A stretch of DNA of 37,611 nucleotides from an uncultured Peptococcaceae bacterium. GTDB lineage: Bacteria > Bacillota > Peptococcia > Peptococcales > Peptococcaceae. Positions 15,120-22,105 of this stretch are shown in pieces. Each line of letters begins with the position of its first letter. The stretch's first letter is position 1. The stretch lies in contig CAKQDL010000014.1 in assembly GCA_934229395.1 (NCBI GenBank), positions 1-37,611 of the forward strand, read 5' to 3'. The notes beneath the pieces were generated by a model that made no database searches, had not been told where the DNA came from, and saw nothing but the letters and a program-made list of their open reading frames with translations. Both the position numbers and the translations under genes were made by a program.

Positions 15120-16331
15120 ATGGCAACATTAACAAAGAAGGTTACTTTAGACAACATACGCCCTACGTGGATTGAGGTGGATTTGGACAATCTTGCCTAC
15201 ACCTTCCGCGCCATTCGTGCGCGCGTTGGCGAAGGGCGCAAAATTTATGCGGTTATTAAGGCCAATGGCTACGGCCACGGGGCCCTCGGCATTCTTCCTA
15301 CCCTGATTGAAGAAGGCGTAGACGGCGTTTGTGTGGCTCTTTTGGATGAAGCCATCGAAATTCGCAACGCTGGCTACTGCGATTTGCCAATTCTCGTGTT
15401 GGGCTACACCGAGGTGCAGCGTGCCGACGATATTGTCCTTTATGACGTTGAGCAAACGGTCTACACCTACGACCTCGCCAAGGCCATGAGCGACGAGGCT
15501 GTGCGCCAAAATAAAACAGCCCACATCCACATCAAGGCCGACACCGGCATGGGGCGCATTGGCTTTTTGCCAAACAAAGAAAGCCTTGACGAAATCGAGC
15601 GCATTTTGCGCCTGCCAAATGTGGAATTTACCGGCCTCTTCACCCATTTTTCCAAGGCCGACGAGCGCGACAAACGCTACACCCACATGCAATGGGAACG
15701 CTACAACTATTTCCTCGATGGCCTCCAAAACCGCGGCTTTTCGCCAAAGATTCGCCACTGCGGCAACAGCGCCGTTATTGTGGACCATCCTGATTATTTT
15801 ATGGATATGGTGCGCCCTGGCATCATCCTCTACGGCGTCTACCCAAGCGGTGAAACCCAAAACGACAACATCGACGTGCGTCCTGTCCTCTCTCTCAAGT
15901 GCCGCATTTCTAATGTAAAAACCGAGCACAGGGGCGAACGCCTCAGCTACGGCGGCACCTTCACCACCGAAGAAGGCGATGTGATTGCCACCATGCCAAT
16001 TGGCTACGCCGACGGCTTCAACCGTCTTCTTTCCAACAAGGCCGAGGTTCTCGTTCACGGCAAGCGCGCCCAGGTGGTGGGCCGCGTGTGCATGGACCAA
16101 TGCATGATTCGCGTGACCGGCATCGACAATGTGCAAATTGGCGACGAAGTGGTGATTATTGGCAAACAAGGCGATGATGAAATCACCATCGAGGAGCTTG
16201 TGGGCCGCATTGACACCATTCCTCACGAAATTTTCTGCGACCTCAACCGCCGCCTCCCTCGCATTTACTACAAAAACGGCGAAATCGTTTACGCTTTGCA
16301 ATATCTCATTAAGGGCGGTCTTTGCAGTTGA
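15120..16331 (+). CDS. alr: Alanine racemase
   Basis: This 403-residue PLP enzyme supplies D-alanine for peptidoglycan. The PLP lysine is Lys47 in AVIKANGYGHG, and the second catalytic base is Tyr277 in RLSYGGTF. Other family segments are HIKADTGMGRIGF, RHCGNSA, RPGIILYG and GRVCMDQCMI. Start and length are typical, with AAGGAGG 8 nt before the ATG. It appears to stand alone downstream of the toxin locus (on the opposite strand). Confidence 0.95.
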   Translation: MATLTKKVTLDNIRPTWIEVDLDNLAYTFRAIRARVGEGRKIYAVIKANGYGHGALGILPTLIEEGVDGVCVALLDEAIEIRNAGYCDLPILVLGYTEVQRADDIVLYDVEQTVYTYDLAKAMSDEAVRQNKTAHIHIKADTGMGRIGFLPNKESLDEIERILRLPNVEFTGLFTHFSKADERDKRYTHMQWERYNYFLDGLQNRGFSPKIRHCGNSAVIVDHPDYFMDMVRPGIILYGVYPSGETQNDNIDVRPVLSLKCRISNVKTEHRGERLSYGGTFTTEEGDVIATMPIGYADGFNRLLSNKAEVLVHGKRAQVVGRVCMDQCMIRVTGIDNVQIGDEVVIIGKQGDDEITIEELVGRIDTIPHEIFCDLNRRLPRIYYKNGEIVYALQYLIKGGLCS

Positions 16332-16407
16332 CAGTCTTGCGTGGGCTTTGTAAAATGTAGGATAGAGTATAACGATTGTAATTATCCATAAGAAGGAGAT
16401 AAATCAC

Positions 16408-16818
16408 ATGTATGTATTTGTACACGGTAATTTCACCGATCCTATCCATGCCTTTCACGCTGTAGAAGACTGCCTCCACAGAGGTCTTACCAAAGATCAA
16501 ATCAAGCTCTTTGTGACCGCAGAAGGCGACAAGGCCCTCGATAACGACGTGGCTCCAGTGGTTGAAGAACCAGCAGAACCACCAAAGCGCGGCAAAAAGG
16601 ACGAAGGTCCAAAGTTTGATCCAAACGCTCACCTCTACTGGAAGAAGCTCAAAACCATCATGCCAGTGAACATCATCACAGTTGACGGCATTGATGCCTT
16701 GAACGAATCCGAACAAGTAAAGCTCGCCCTCACCGGCTCCCGCACCTTGCTCGAAAAAGGCAACCTCTTGGTGCTCGTAGACCAACCAAGCCAACCCCTC
16801 GACGAAAAGTTTGACTGA
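16408..16818 (+). CDS. Small acidic protein of unknown function, weakly YflT-like
   Basis: This 136-residue protein has no confident family. The first 40 residues (YVFVHGNFTDPIHAFHAVED, then CLHRGLTKDQIKLFV) loosely follow the alternating pattern of the YflT/general-stress-17M domain, and residues 85-125 (VNIITVDGIDALNE, then VKLALTGSRTLLEKGNLLVL) could complete it. Between them is a charged linker (VVEEPAEPPKRGKKDEGPK). No signal peptide or membrane segment is present. It has a good ribosome site (AGAAGGAGATAAATCAC) and its own terminator, so it is a real gene. It may be co-transcribed with alr, 76 nt upstream. Confidence 0.6.
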   Translation: MYVFVHGNFTDPIHAFHAVEDCLHRGLTKDQIKLFVTAEGDKALDNDVAPVVEEPAEPPKRGKKDEGPKFDPNAHLYWKKLKTIMPVNIITVDGIDALNESEQVKLALTGSRTLLEKGNLLVLVDQPSQPLDEKFD

Positions 16819-16824
16819 TTATCA

Positions 16825-16853
16825 CCGCCTAGCCCACGCTAGGCGGTTTTTTT
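16825..16853 (+). terminator. Rho-independent terminator
   Basis: CCGCCTAG and CTAGGCGG form a perfect 8-bp stem around CCCACG, followed by seven T residues. Confidence 0.92.
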
Positions 16854-17006
16854 GCGGGCATTATGGCGTGGATACCTCGGGTTACGATGTCATCAAAGGA
16901 TGGCACGCGTTGCCCTAAGCAAAATCACTAAATCGGTAGCTTAACGCCTCTCCACCCTCTTTTCTCTTGACAAGGCTTTGTTTTTCAATAGACTTAAAAG
17001 GATTTT

Positions 17007-17081
17007 TCATTGGGGAGATGTGGCTATGGCGCCATCTATAAACGGTCGAATTTGTTTCATATAGTCCTCACGTTGAATCAT
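17007..17081 (-). pseudogene. Remnant of the N-terminus of a DUF4143/AAA-type ATPase gene
   Basis: The minus strand from ATG 17081 encodes 24 residues, MIQREDYMKQIRPFIDGAIA then TSPQ and stop. The opening resembles the N-terminus of DUF4143-type AAA ATPases (MI-K/Q-R-xx-Y-xxx-I-R-P-F), which normally continue into a Walker A loop that is absent here. A second short frame (31 codons, 17010-16915) overlaps the stop; I cannot assign it. An AAAGGGGA ribosome site precedes the ATG. I read this as debris of a deleted gene in the 471-bp gap 16819-17289. Confidence 0.5.
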
Positions 17082-17104
17082 AGAGCTGTCCCCTTTCATT
17101 CTTT

Positions 17105-17202
17105 CTTCGCGTATACTCGACAAAATCCCTTTTTTAATATTTCCTTCGCCTATAGTCGATAAAACCTTCGATTTTGGATGGTTTGTCGATTATGGTCGAA
17201 GG
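17105..17202. repeat. Three TCGA-type repeats upstream of the ATPase remnant
   Basis: CTTCGCGTATACTCGACAAAA (17105-17125) and CCTTCGCCTATAGTCGATAA (17144-17163) are imperfect direct copies. TTTGTCGATTATGGTCGAAG (17182-17201) is a third copy in inverted orientation. They lie in what would be the promoter region of the minus-strand ATPase remnant, and may be its former operators or element ends. Confidence 0.6.
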
Positions 17203-17245
17203 TTTTCTTTGTTATAGGTTTAATTAGCTTCCTTTATTTTTCCTC

Positions 17246-17266
17246 AAATGGTTAGCCATTTATACT
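17246..17266 (+). promoter_or_regulatory. Promoter -10 and palindrome before the chromate-transporter pair
   Basis: AAATGGTTAGCCATTT (17246-17261) is a 16-bp palindrome with one mismatch, directly joined to TATACT (17261-17266). There is no good -35, which suggests activator dependence or operator overlap. The arms resemble the palindrome before the orp-like operon. Confidence 0.45.
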
Positions 17267-17289
17267 AGGGATGTAGAGGAGGAATTTTT

Positions 17290-17853
17290 ATGAGTACAAC
17301 AAATGTTTCGCTTTTTGAGCTTTTTAAATCGACTTTTCTTTTGAGTGCCTTTACCTTTGGTGGTGGCTATGTGATTGTGTCCTTGATGAAGGACACGTTT
17401 GTGGACCAGCTCCATTGGATTGATGAGGACGAGATGCTGGATTTGGTGGCGATTTCTCAGTCGGCGCCGGGAGCCATGGCCATCAACGCCTCGATTATTG
17501 TGGGCTACAAGCTCTACGGCTTTATTGGCGCTGTGGTATCGACCTTGGGGACGGTCCTGCCGCCGTTTTGCATCATTACGGTGGTGAGCGTGTTTTATGA
17601 GATGTTTGCCGACAATTTTGTTGTGGCTCAGCTCCTTGAAGGGATGCAGGCCGGCGTTGGCGCTGTGATTGCCTCGGTTGTGTATGATATGGCTGCCAAG
17701 CAGCTCAAGGGCGGCTCACCGTTGGCCATTACGGTGATGGTGGCGGCTTTTGTGGCCAGCCTTGTCTTTGGCGTGAGCGTTGTCGCCATTGTGTTCACGG
17801 CCATTGCCATTGGTATTTTTGTGGCGATTTATAAAAAGGCGGTGACAAAATGA
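17290..17853 (+). CDS. Chromate transporter family protein, N-terminal-type half
   Basis: This 187-residue membrane protein is one short CHR domain of a split pair. The signature segments are FTFGGGYVIVSLMKD and the PG-containing ISQSAPGAMAINASIIVGY, with about five or six membrane helices in total. It starts after AGAGGAGGAATTTTT. It overlaps the second gene by ATGA, so the two are made together and probably form a heterodimer equivalent to the long two-domain ChrA. In anaerobes that do not see chromate the natural substrate is unknown; an oxyanion such as sulfate is possible. Confidence 0.87.
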   Translation: MSTTNVSLFELFKSTFLLSAFTFGGGYVIVSLMKDTFVDQLHWIDEDEMLDLVAISQSAPGAMAINASIIVGYKLYGFIGAVVSTLGTVLPPFCIITVVSVFYEMFADNFVVAQLLEGMQAGVGAVIASVVYDMAAKQLKGGSPLAITVMVAAFVASLVFGVSVVAIVFTAIAIGIFVAIYKKAVTK

Positions 17854-18416
17854 TTTATCTCGAACTTTTTATAAGCTTTTTCCAGGTGGGCCTCTTTTGC
17901 TTTGGCGGCGGCTATGCGGCACTGCCACTGATTCAAGATCAGGTGATGGTGCAGCACGATTGGCTCTCGATGACGGAGTTTACCCACCTTGTCACCATTT
18001 CTCAGATGACACCGGGGCCGATTGGCATCAACGCGTCGACCTTTGTGGGCACCAAAATGGCTGGCGTTGGTGGCGCTGCTGTGGCCACCTTGGGCTTTGT
18101 AACGCCATCCTTTATCTTAATGAGCATTTTGGCGTGGGTCTATTTCAAATACCGCAACACCAATGTGCTAAAGGACGTGTTGAGCGCCCTCAAACCTGCG
18201 GTGGTGGCCCTGATTGGGACTGCGGGCTTCGATATTATTGTCACGGCCCTTTGGGGACAAAACGCCATCTCCATCGCCACCACAGACTACCTGATGCTGG
18301 CCCTCTTGGTCTTTTCCTTTGCCCTTTTGCGTTCCAAGCGCCTCAGCGCCGTCAAAGTCATGATATTGGCCGGCGTGGTGAACCTCGCCCTGGCCATGAT
18401 GGGCATTGGCGTATAA
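17850..18416 (+). CDS. Chromate transporter family protein, C-terminal-type half
   Basis: This 188-residue partner of the preceding gene has its own FCFGGGYAALPLIQDQ and ISQMTPGPIGINASTFVGT signatures. It carries the canonical TPGPIGIN motif, where the partner has APGAMAIN. It is hydrophobic throughout, with about six helices. Its stop codon lies inside the T-run of a terminator that serves the opposite strand. Confidence 0.87.
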   Translation: MIYLELFISFFQVGLFCFGGGYAALPLIQDQVMVQHDWLSMTEFTHLVTISQMTPGPIGINASTFVGTKMAGVGGAAVATLGFVTPSFILMSILAWVYFKYRNTNVLKDVLSALKPAVVALIGTAGFDIIVTALWGQNAISIATTDYLMLALLVFSFALLRSKRLSAVKVMILAGVVNLALAMMGIGV

Positions 18417-18443
18417 AAAAACGCCCCTTGCACAAGGAGGCGC
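18413..18443 (-). terminator. Minus-strand terminator between the chromate pair and ung
   Basis: On the minus strand CGCC(T)CCTTG and CAAGGGGCG form a 9-bp stem with a 2-nt loop and one bulge, followed by TTTTTTT. It would end the ung transcript. The plus strand lacks a T-run. Confidence 0.7.
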
Positions 18444-18500
18444 TGGGGTGCCGATAAACCCAAAACGTGTATCCAAGCAGAAAACTTTCGCAGAATAGCA
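18444..18500. repeat. Inverted right-end fragment of the 300-bp element
   Basis: CGATAAACCCAAAACGTGTAT and AGAAAACTTTCGCAGAATAGCA read, on the minus strand, as the right end of copies A-C (TGCTATT...GAAAGTTTTC...ATACACGTTTTGGGTTTATCG). Only about 55 bp remain. Confidence 0.6.
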
Positions 18501-18501
18501 T

Positions 18502-18624
18502 GGGGCTGTCGGGAAATAGACATACAGCCTTCAAATGAATAAGCCTTCCCCTCTTGAAAAAAGGTGGGAAGGCTTATTCATTTGTATTTGCGTAATTTTT
18601 AAAATCGCTATTTCCCGACTGCCC
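18502..18624. repeat. Nested inverted-repeat (hairpin) element
   Basis: Outer ends GGGGCTGTCGGGAAATAG (18502-18519) and CTATTTCCCGACTGCCC (18608-18624) are inverted with one mismatch. Inside, 18534-18550 and 18566-18582 form a perfect 17-bp stem around a 15-nt loop. Parts recur at 6190 and near 54-73. There is no coding content. It sits just after the ung stop. Confidence 0.75.
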
Positions 18625-18638
18625 TTTTTTGTGCATTT

Positions 18639-19307
18639 TTACAGCGTGCACCAATCTATGGGCGCTAGGCCATCCTCTTTTAGGTAGGTGTTGGCGCGGG
18701 AGAAGGGGCGCGAACCGAAGAAGCCGCGGCGGGCGGAAAATGGTGATGGATGGGGGCTGGCAATGATGTGGTGGCGCGCATCAATAAGCGGCATTTTGCT
18801 TTGGGCGTGGGCACCCCATAGAATGAACACAAGGGGCGTTTCGCGCGCGCTCAAATGGCTAATGATGGCGTCGGTGAGTTCTTCCCAGCCCTTTCCGGCG
18901 TGGCTTTTTGGCGCACCCTCGCGCACGGTGAGGGTAGTGTTTAAAAGGAGCACACCCTGGCGCGCCCAAGCCTCAAGACAGCCGTGGTCGGGCGGCGTGC
19001 AGCCTAGGTCGCTCTCTAGCTCCTTAAAAATGTTTTGCAAGGACGGCGGCGCCTTCACACCCCTACGCACTGAAAAGCTCAGCCCATGGGCCTGGCCAGC
19101 GCCATGATAAGGGTCCTGCCCCAAAATAACAACCTTGGTGTCGTGGTAGCTCGTAAAACGCAGGGCGTTATAAATATCCTCCATTGGCGGATACACACGC
19201 TCGCTTGCGTAGGCCTCCTTCAAAAATGCGCGCAACGCCTTGTAATAAGGCTTTTCAAAGTCCTCGGCCAAAACCTCAGCCCAATCGTTTTGCAAAAAAT
19301 GCACCAT
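18639..19307 (-). CDS. ung: Uracil-DNA glycosylase (family 1)
   Basis: This 222-residue base-excision repair enzyme removes uracil from DNA. It has the water-activating loop ILGQDPYHG (Asp65), the LLLNTTLTV uracil-pocket strand, VFILWGAHAQ and the minor-groove loop HPSPFSARRGFFGSRPFS. The ATG at 19307 follows GGAGGGAGAAGG and begins MVHFLQNDW as in relatives; an upstream ATG at 19331 lies across the ribosome site and is rejected. It is apparently monocistronic. Confidence 0.95.
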   Translation of the reverse strand: MVHFLQNDWAEVLAEDFEKPYYKALRAFLKEAYASERVYPPMEDIYNALRFTSYHDTKVVILGQDPYHGAGQAHGLSFSVRRGVKAPPSLQNIFKELESDLGCTPPDHGCLEAWARQGVLLLNTTLTVREGAPKSHAGKGWEELTDAIISHLSARETPLVFILWGAHAQSKMPLIDARHHIIASPHPSPFSARRGFFGSRPFSRANTYLKEDGLAPIDWCTL

Positions 19308-19395
19308 CCTTCTCCCTCCGTTCATAGGCATGCCTCAAGCCTAGCAGAAAGACGCCGCCTGCGCAAGAGTGTAGCGAAAGTGTGATTTAAAATTG

Positions 19396-19462
19396 ATACG
19401 TGTATGCATTCGTAAAGCCTTCTTCTTGGGAGAAGCGGGCTTTCTGAAGCATAGCGGAAGAA
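19396..19462. repeat. Left-end fragment of the 300-bp element
   Basis: GATACGTGTATGCATTCGTA then AAGCCTTC...GGGCTTTCTGAAGCATAGCGGAAGAAA follows the left third of copies A-C and stops at the terminator of the symporter gene. Confidence 0.6.
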
Positions 19463-19463
19463 A

Positions 19464-19485
19464 GGCCCTGCCGATTGGCAGGGCC
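19464..19485 (-). terminator. Terminator of the AGCS symporter gene
   Basis: GGCCCTGCC and GGCAGGGCC form a perfect 9-bp stem with a 4-nt loop. TTTCTT follows on the minus strand and TTTGTTTT on the plus strand, so it may act both ways. Confidence 0.8.
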
Positions 19486-19491
19486 TTTGTT

Positions 19492-20853
19492 TTATTTACC
19501 GATGCGTTTGTATTCCTTGGTGATGGCTACAACGATGCCGCTACCTGCTAGAAGGGCGATGATGTTCGGGAGTACCATGAGGCCATTGAACATATCGGCC
19601 ATCTTCCAAACGAGGTCAACCTTTAAGGTAGAACCGAGTACCACGCAGAGCACGACGAGGACGGCGTACACCTTGGTGGCTTTTTGGCCAAAGAGGGCCT
19701 TGACGTTGACTTCGCCAAAGAAGTACCAGCCAATGATGGTTGTGAAGGCAAAGAAGAGCATGCAGATGGCAATGAAGACGGTGCCAAAGTGGCCGAAGGC
19801 TGTATTGAAGGCATATTGTGCCAAGGAGGAGCCGGTGAGGCCGCTGTCTAGGGCGCCGGTGGTGATGATAACGAGGGCGGTGAGGGTGAGGATGATGAAG
19901 GTGTCGATGAACACGCCCATCATAGCGATGATGCCTTGGTCAGATGGATGCTTGACCATGGCGGTTGCGTGCGCGTGTGGGGTAGAACCCATACCAGCTT
20001 CGTTGGAGAAGAGGCCGCGGGCAATACCGAAGCGCATGGCTTCCTTCACAGTCACACCGGCCACACCACCAGCCACGGAAGATGGCGCAAAGGCCATCAC
20101 AAAGATATCGTGGAAGGCTTTGCCGAGCATATCAAAGTTCATAGCACAGATGATGACGCAACCAACGATGTAGAAGAGCGCCATGACTGGCACGATTTTT
20201 TCGGTAAAACGGGCAATACGCTTGATGCCGCCAATAAAGATGAAGGCTGCAATCACAGCGCAAGCAATACCGGTAGCAAGTGGTGGCACATGGAAGGCGT
20301 TGTTAAAAGCGTCGCCAATGGAGTTGGATTGAACCATGTTGCCCATGAAGCCTAGAGCAAGGATGATGGCTACAGAGAAGAAGCCAGCCATGACTTTCCC
20401 AAAGGTCCCCTTAAAGATGTAGCGAATGTAGTAAGCAGGACCGCCGACATAAACGCCGTTTTTCTTTACACGGGTGTGCTGAGCGAGCACGGCTTCGGCA
20501 TAGATGGTGGACAAACCAAAGAAGGCGCTGAGCCACATCCAAAAAATGGCCCCTGGGCCACCAGATGCAATGGCGGTGGCAGCACCGGCAATGTTACCAG
20601 TACCAACCTGTGCAGCAATGGCGGTGGTCAAGGCTTGGAAGGAAGAAAGACCGTCCCCCTCGGATTTGCCATGCAAGGAGAAGTTGCCAAACATGGCCTT
20701 AAGGCCTGGCACAAATTCTCTAATTTGAATAAAACCAAGACGAAGGGTGAAATAAACCCCAGCGCCTACCAATAAATACATGAGTGCGTAGTCCCACAAG
20801 AAAGCGCTGACGGTATCAACAAAAACTGTGAGGCTGTCCATAAAGTTGTTCAT
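19492..20853 (-). CDS. Alanine/glycine:cation symporter (AGCS family)
   Basis: This 453-residue membrane transporter co-imports alanine or glycine with sodium or protons. Family segments seen are TTAIAAQVGTGNIAGAATAI, GGPGAIFWMWLSAFFG, AEAVLAQHTR, RGLFSNEAGMGSTPHAHATA and FTTIIGWYFFGE, with about ten membrane helices. The ATG at 20853 (MNNFMDSLT) follows GGAGG by 12 nt; a start at 20880 would overlap the ribosome site. A glycine riboswitch and terminator precede it, so the substrate probably includes glycine. Confidence 0.93.
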   Translation of the reverse strand: MNNFMDSLTVFVDTVSAFLWDYALMYLLVGAGVYFTLRLGFIQIREFVPGLKAMFGNFSLHGKSEGDGLSSFQALTTAIAAQVGTGNIAGAATAIASGGPGAIFWMWLSAFFGLSTIYAEAVLAQHTRVKKNGVYVGGPAYYIRYIFKGTFGKVMAGFFSVAIILALGFMGNMVQSNSIGDAFNNAFHVPPLATGIACAVIAAFIFIGGIKRIARFTEKIVPVMALFYIVGCVIICAMNFDMLGKAFHDIFVMAFAPSSVAGGVAGVTVKEAMRFGIARGLFSNEAGMGSTPHAHATAMVKHPSDQGIIAMMGVFIDTFIILTLTALVIITTGALDSGLTGSSLAQYAFNTAFGHFGTVFIAICMLFFAFTTIIGWYFFGEVNVKALFGQKATKVYAVLVVLCVVLGSTLKVDLVWKMADMFNGLMVLPNIIALLAGSGIVVAITKEYKRIGK

Positions 20854-20927
20854 TAATGCGTTTCCTCCAAACGTTTTCAAAATTTCTTTGAAATAGTTTT
20901 CTCTGAGGTGGTCGTGATTATGGGGAA

Positions 20928-20961
20928 CAAAAAAGAGCTAGAACCATAGGGCTCTAACTCT
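20928..20961 (-). terminator. Expression-platform terminator of the glycine riboswitch
   Basis: On the minus strand AGAGTTAGAGCC (20961-20950) pairs along its length with GGTTCTAGCTCT (20945-20934), with two G-U pairs and a CTAT loop. TTTTTT follows. It lies between the aptamer and the symporter start. Confidence 0.85.
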
Positions 20962-20987
20962 GGATGTACGACATAATCAAATAAATT

Positions 20988-21085
20988 GATCACCCTGTCC
21001 TTTGGCCTGAGAGATTCACAAAACTTCCTTGCTTACACCTTCGGCACCCGCCTGCACGGGATTCTCCAGAGCGCCATCCAACCAC
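20988..21085 (-). promoter_or_regulatory. Glycine riboswitch, apparently a single aptamer
   Basis: The minus strand contains CTGGAGAATCCCGTG, then GGGTGCCGAAGGTGTAAGC, then AATCTCTCAGGCCAAAGGAC and AGGG, the conserved order of the glycine aptamer. I see only one complete aptamer; the 40 nt upstream (21086-21125) may be a degenerate partner. Confidence 0.9.
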
Positions 21086-21147
21086 AGTCGCAAGCCTGAG
21101 CTTGATTCTACGGTCTTCATCTGGCAACTATTCAAATCACATTTGTT

Positions 21148-21176
21148 ATATTAGTAAACTTTTAAGATTTTGTAAA
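21148..21176 (-). promoter_or_regulatory. Promoter of the riboswitch/symporter transcript
   Basis: Minus-strand TTTACA (21176-21171), a 17-nt spacer and TAATAT (21153-21148) lie about 60 nt upstream of the aptamer. Confidence 0.7.
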
Positions 21177-21252
21177 GACTTATTTTCAAAAAATGACATA
21201 AATTTGTCTTATGGGTGCGGACAATGTTTTTTCTCATAGGAACATTCAACGT

Positions 21253-21744
21253 TTAGAGAGAAGGTCCCAGGCGTTTTATGAGGAGCTCAGCGGCTGTGGC
21301 TGTAAGCAACCCCGCTGGAATGGCCATAAGGAGCAAAAAAGGCAGATAGAAAATAATGCCCGCTGTATGCATAATAAAGGCCGCCATGGCGAGCTGCCCT
21401 AGGTTGTGGGCCACGGCGCCAATCACCGAAAGAGTGCGCAAGCCAAGAGGTGCACGGCGGAGGGCCACCACACTCACCGCGTAGCAGCTGAGGCCACCGG
21501 CCAGGCTCATCATAAGGGACACCAATTGACCGCCAAAGAGCCCTGCCAAGAAAATGCGCGCCAAAAGCACCTTGAGGGCATCGTGACGGCTAAAATGCGT
21601 CAGAGCAATCAAGGTAACAATATTGGCCAGGCCCAGCTTGGCGCCAGGCAGTGGCAAGGGTGGTGGCAAAATGGTCTCAAACACATGGATGGCCAAACCC
21701 ACAGAGGTAAGGAGGGCCAAAAGGGTGAGTCTTTGTGTACGCAT
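21253..21744 (-). CDS. Gx transporter / heptaprenyl-diphosphate-synthase component I-like membrane protein
   Basis: This 163-residue integral membrane protein of the Hpre_diP_synt_I/Gx family has about five helices, with the conserved ILPPPLPLPGAKLGLANI loop and glycine-rich helices (ARIFLAGLFGG, AVAHNLGQLAMA). It starts 1 nt after the NusG_II gene stop, in the operon apbE-NusG_II-Gx. This gene set recurs in Bacillota with membrane flavinylation and extracytosolic electron-transfer functions. The exact role of the Gx protein is unknown; quinone or flavin traffic is a guess. Confidence 0.82.
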   Translation of the reverse strand: MRTQRLTLLALLTSVGLAIHVFETILPPPLPLPGAKLGLANIVTLIALTHFSRHDALKVLLARIFLAGLFGGQLVSLMMSLAGGLSCYAVSVVALRRAPLGLRTLSVIGAVAHNLGQLAMAAFIMHTAGIIFYLPFLLLMAIPAGLLTATAAELLIKRLGPSL

Positions 21745-21745
21745 A

Positions 21746-22105
21746 CTAATTCCCCGTTACAAAATCGGCATCGCCTGCTTGCTTTTCAAAGCGAATGGTC
21801 AGGCCGTGGGGCAGGCAAACGATGGGCTGCGGCCCATGAGAGCGCAAGCCCATGTGCACGCAGCTTTGGTCAGGGCAATCAGCCTCCACCACGCCAATCC
21901 CCTCAGTCGACACGCGCACCACGTTGGTGCCTTTTTCGTCACTGATGGTGTAGTCGAGGGTGGTGGTGATTTGGGTGAGGTCGAAACGGTAAAGCTCCGT
22001 GCCGTTTTTTTCTACAATGGCCACGCGCTCGTTGGGTCCAATAAAATAAATGTAGAGCATCATAATAAAGCCTACCAAGAGCGCGAGCTTCACAAGGCGT
22101 TTCAT
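21746..22105 (-). CDS. NusG domain II-containing, membrane-anchored protein
   Basis: This 119-residue protein has one N-terminal membrane helix (LVKLALLVGFIMMLYIYFIG) and an outward NusG_II-type beta domain with the Cys pair CPDQSCVHMG and the ending CLPHGLTIRFE. It is not the transcription factor NusG. The ATG at 22105 overlaps the apbE stop by ATGA and follows GGAGG. Relatives accompany ApbE and Gx transporter genes. The two-cysteine plus CLPHG pattern could hold a disulfide or a redox group, which is inference. Confidence 0.83.
   Translation of the reverse strand: MKRLVKLALLVGFIMMLYIYFIGPNERVAIVEKNGTELYRFDLTQITTTLDYTISDEKGTNVVRVSTEGIGVVEADCPDQSCVHMGLRSHGPQPIVCLPHGLTIRFEKQAGDADFVTGN

Noticed and set aside
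15147..16301. 384-codon open frame on the minus strand opposite alr
   Set aside because: It is an antisense shadow of a GC-biased gene. It has no ribosome site and a His/Val/Ala-rich composition without any domain.
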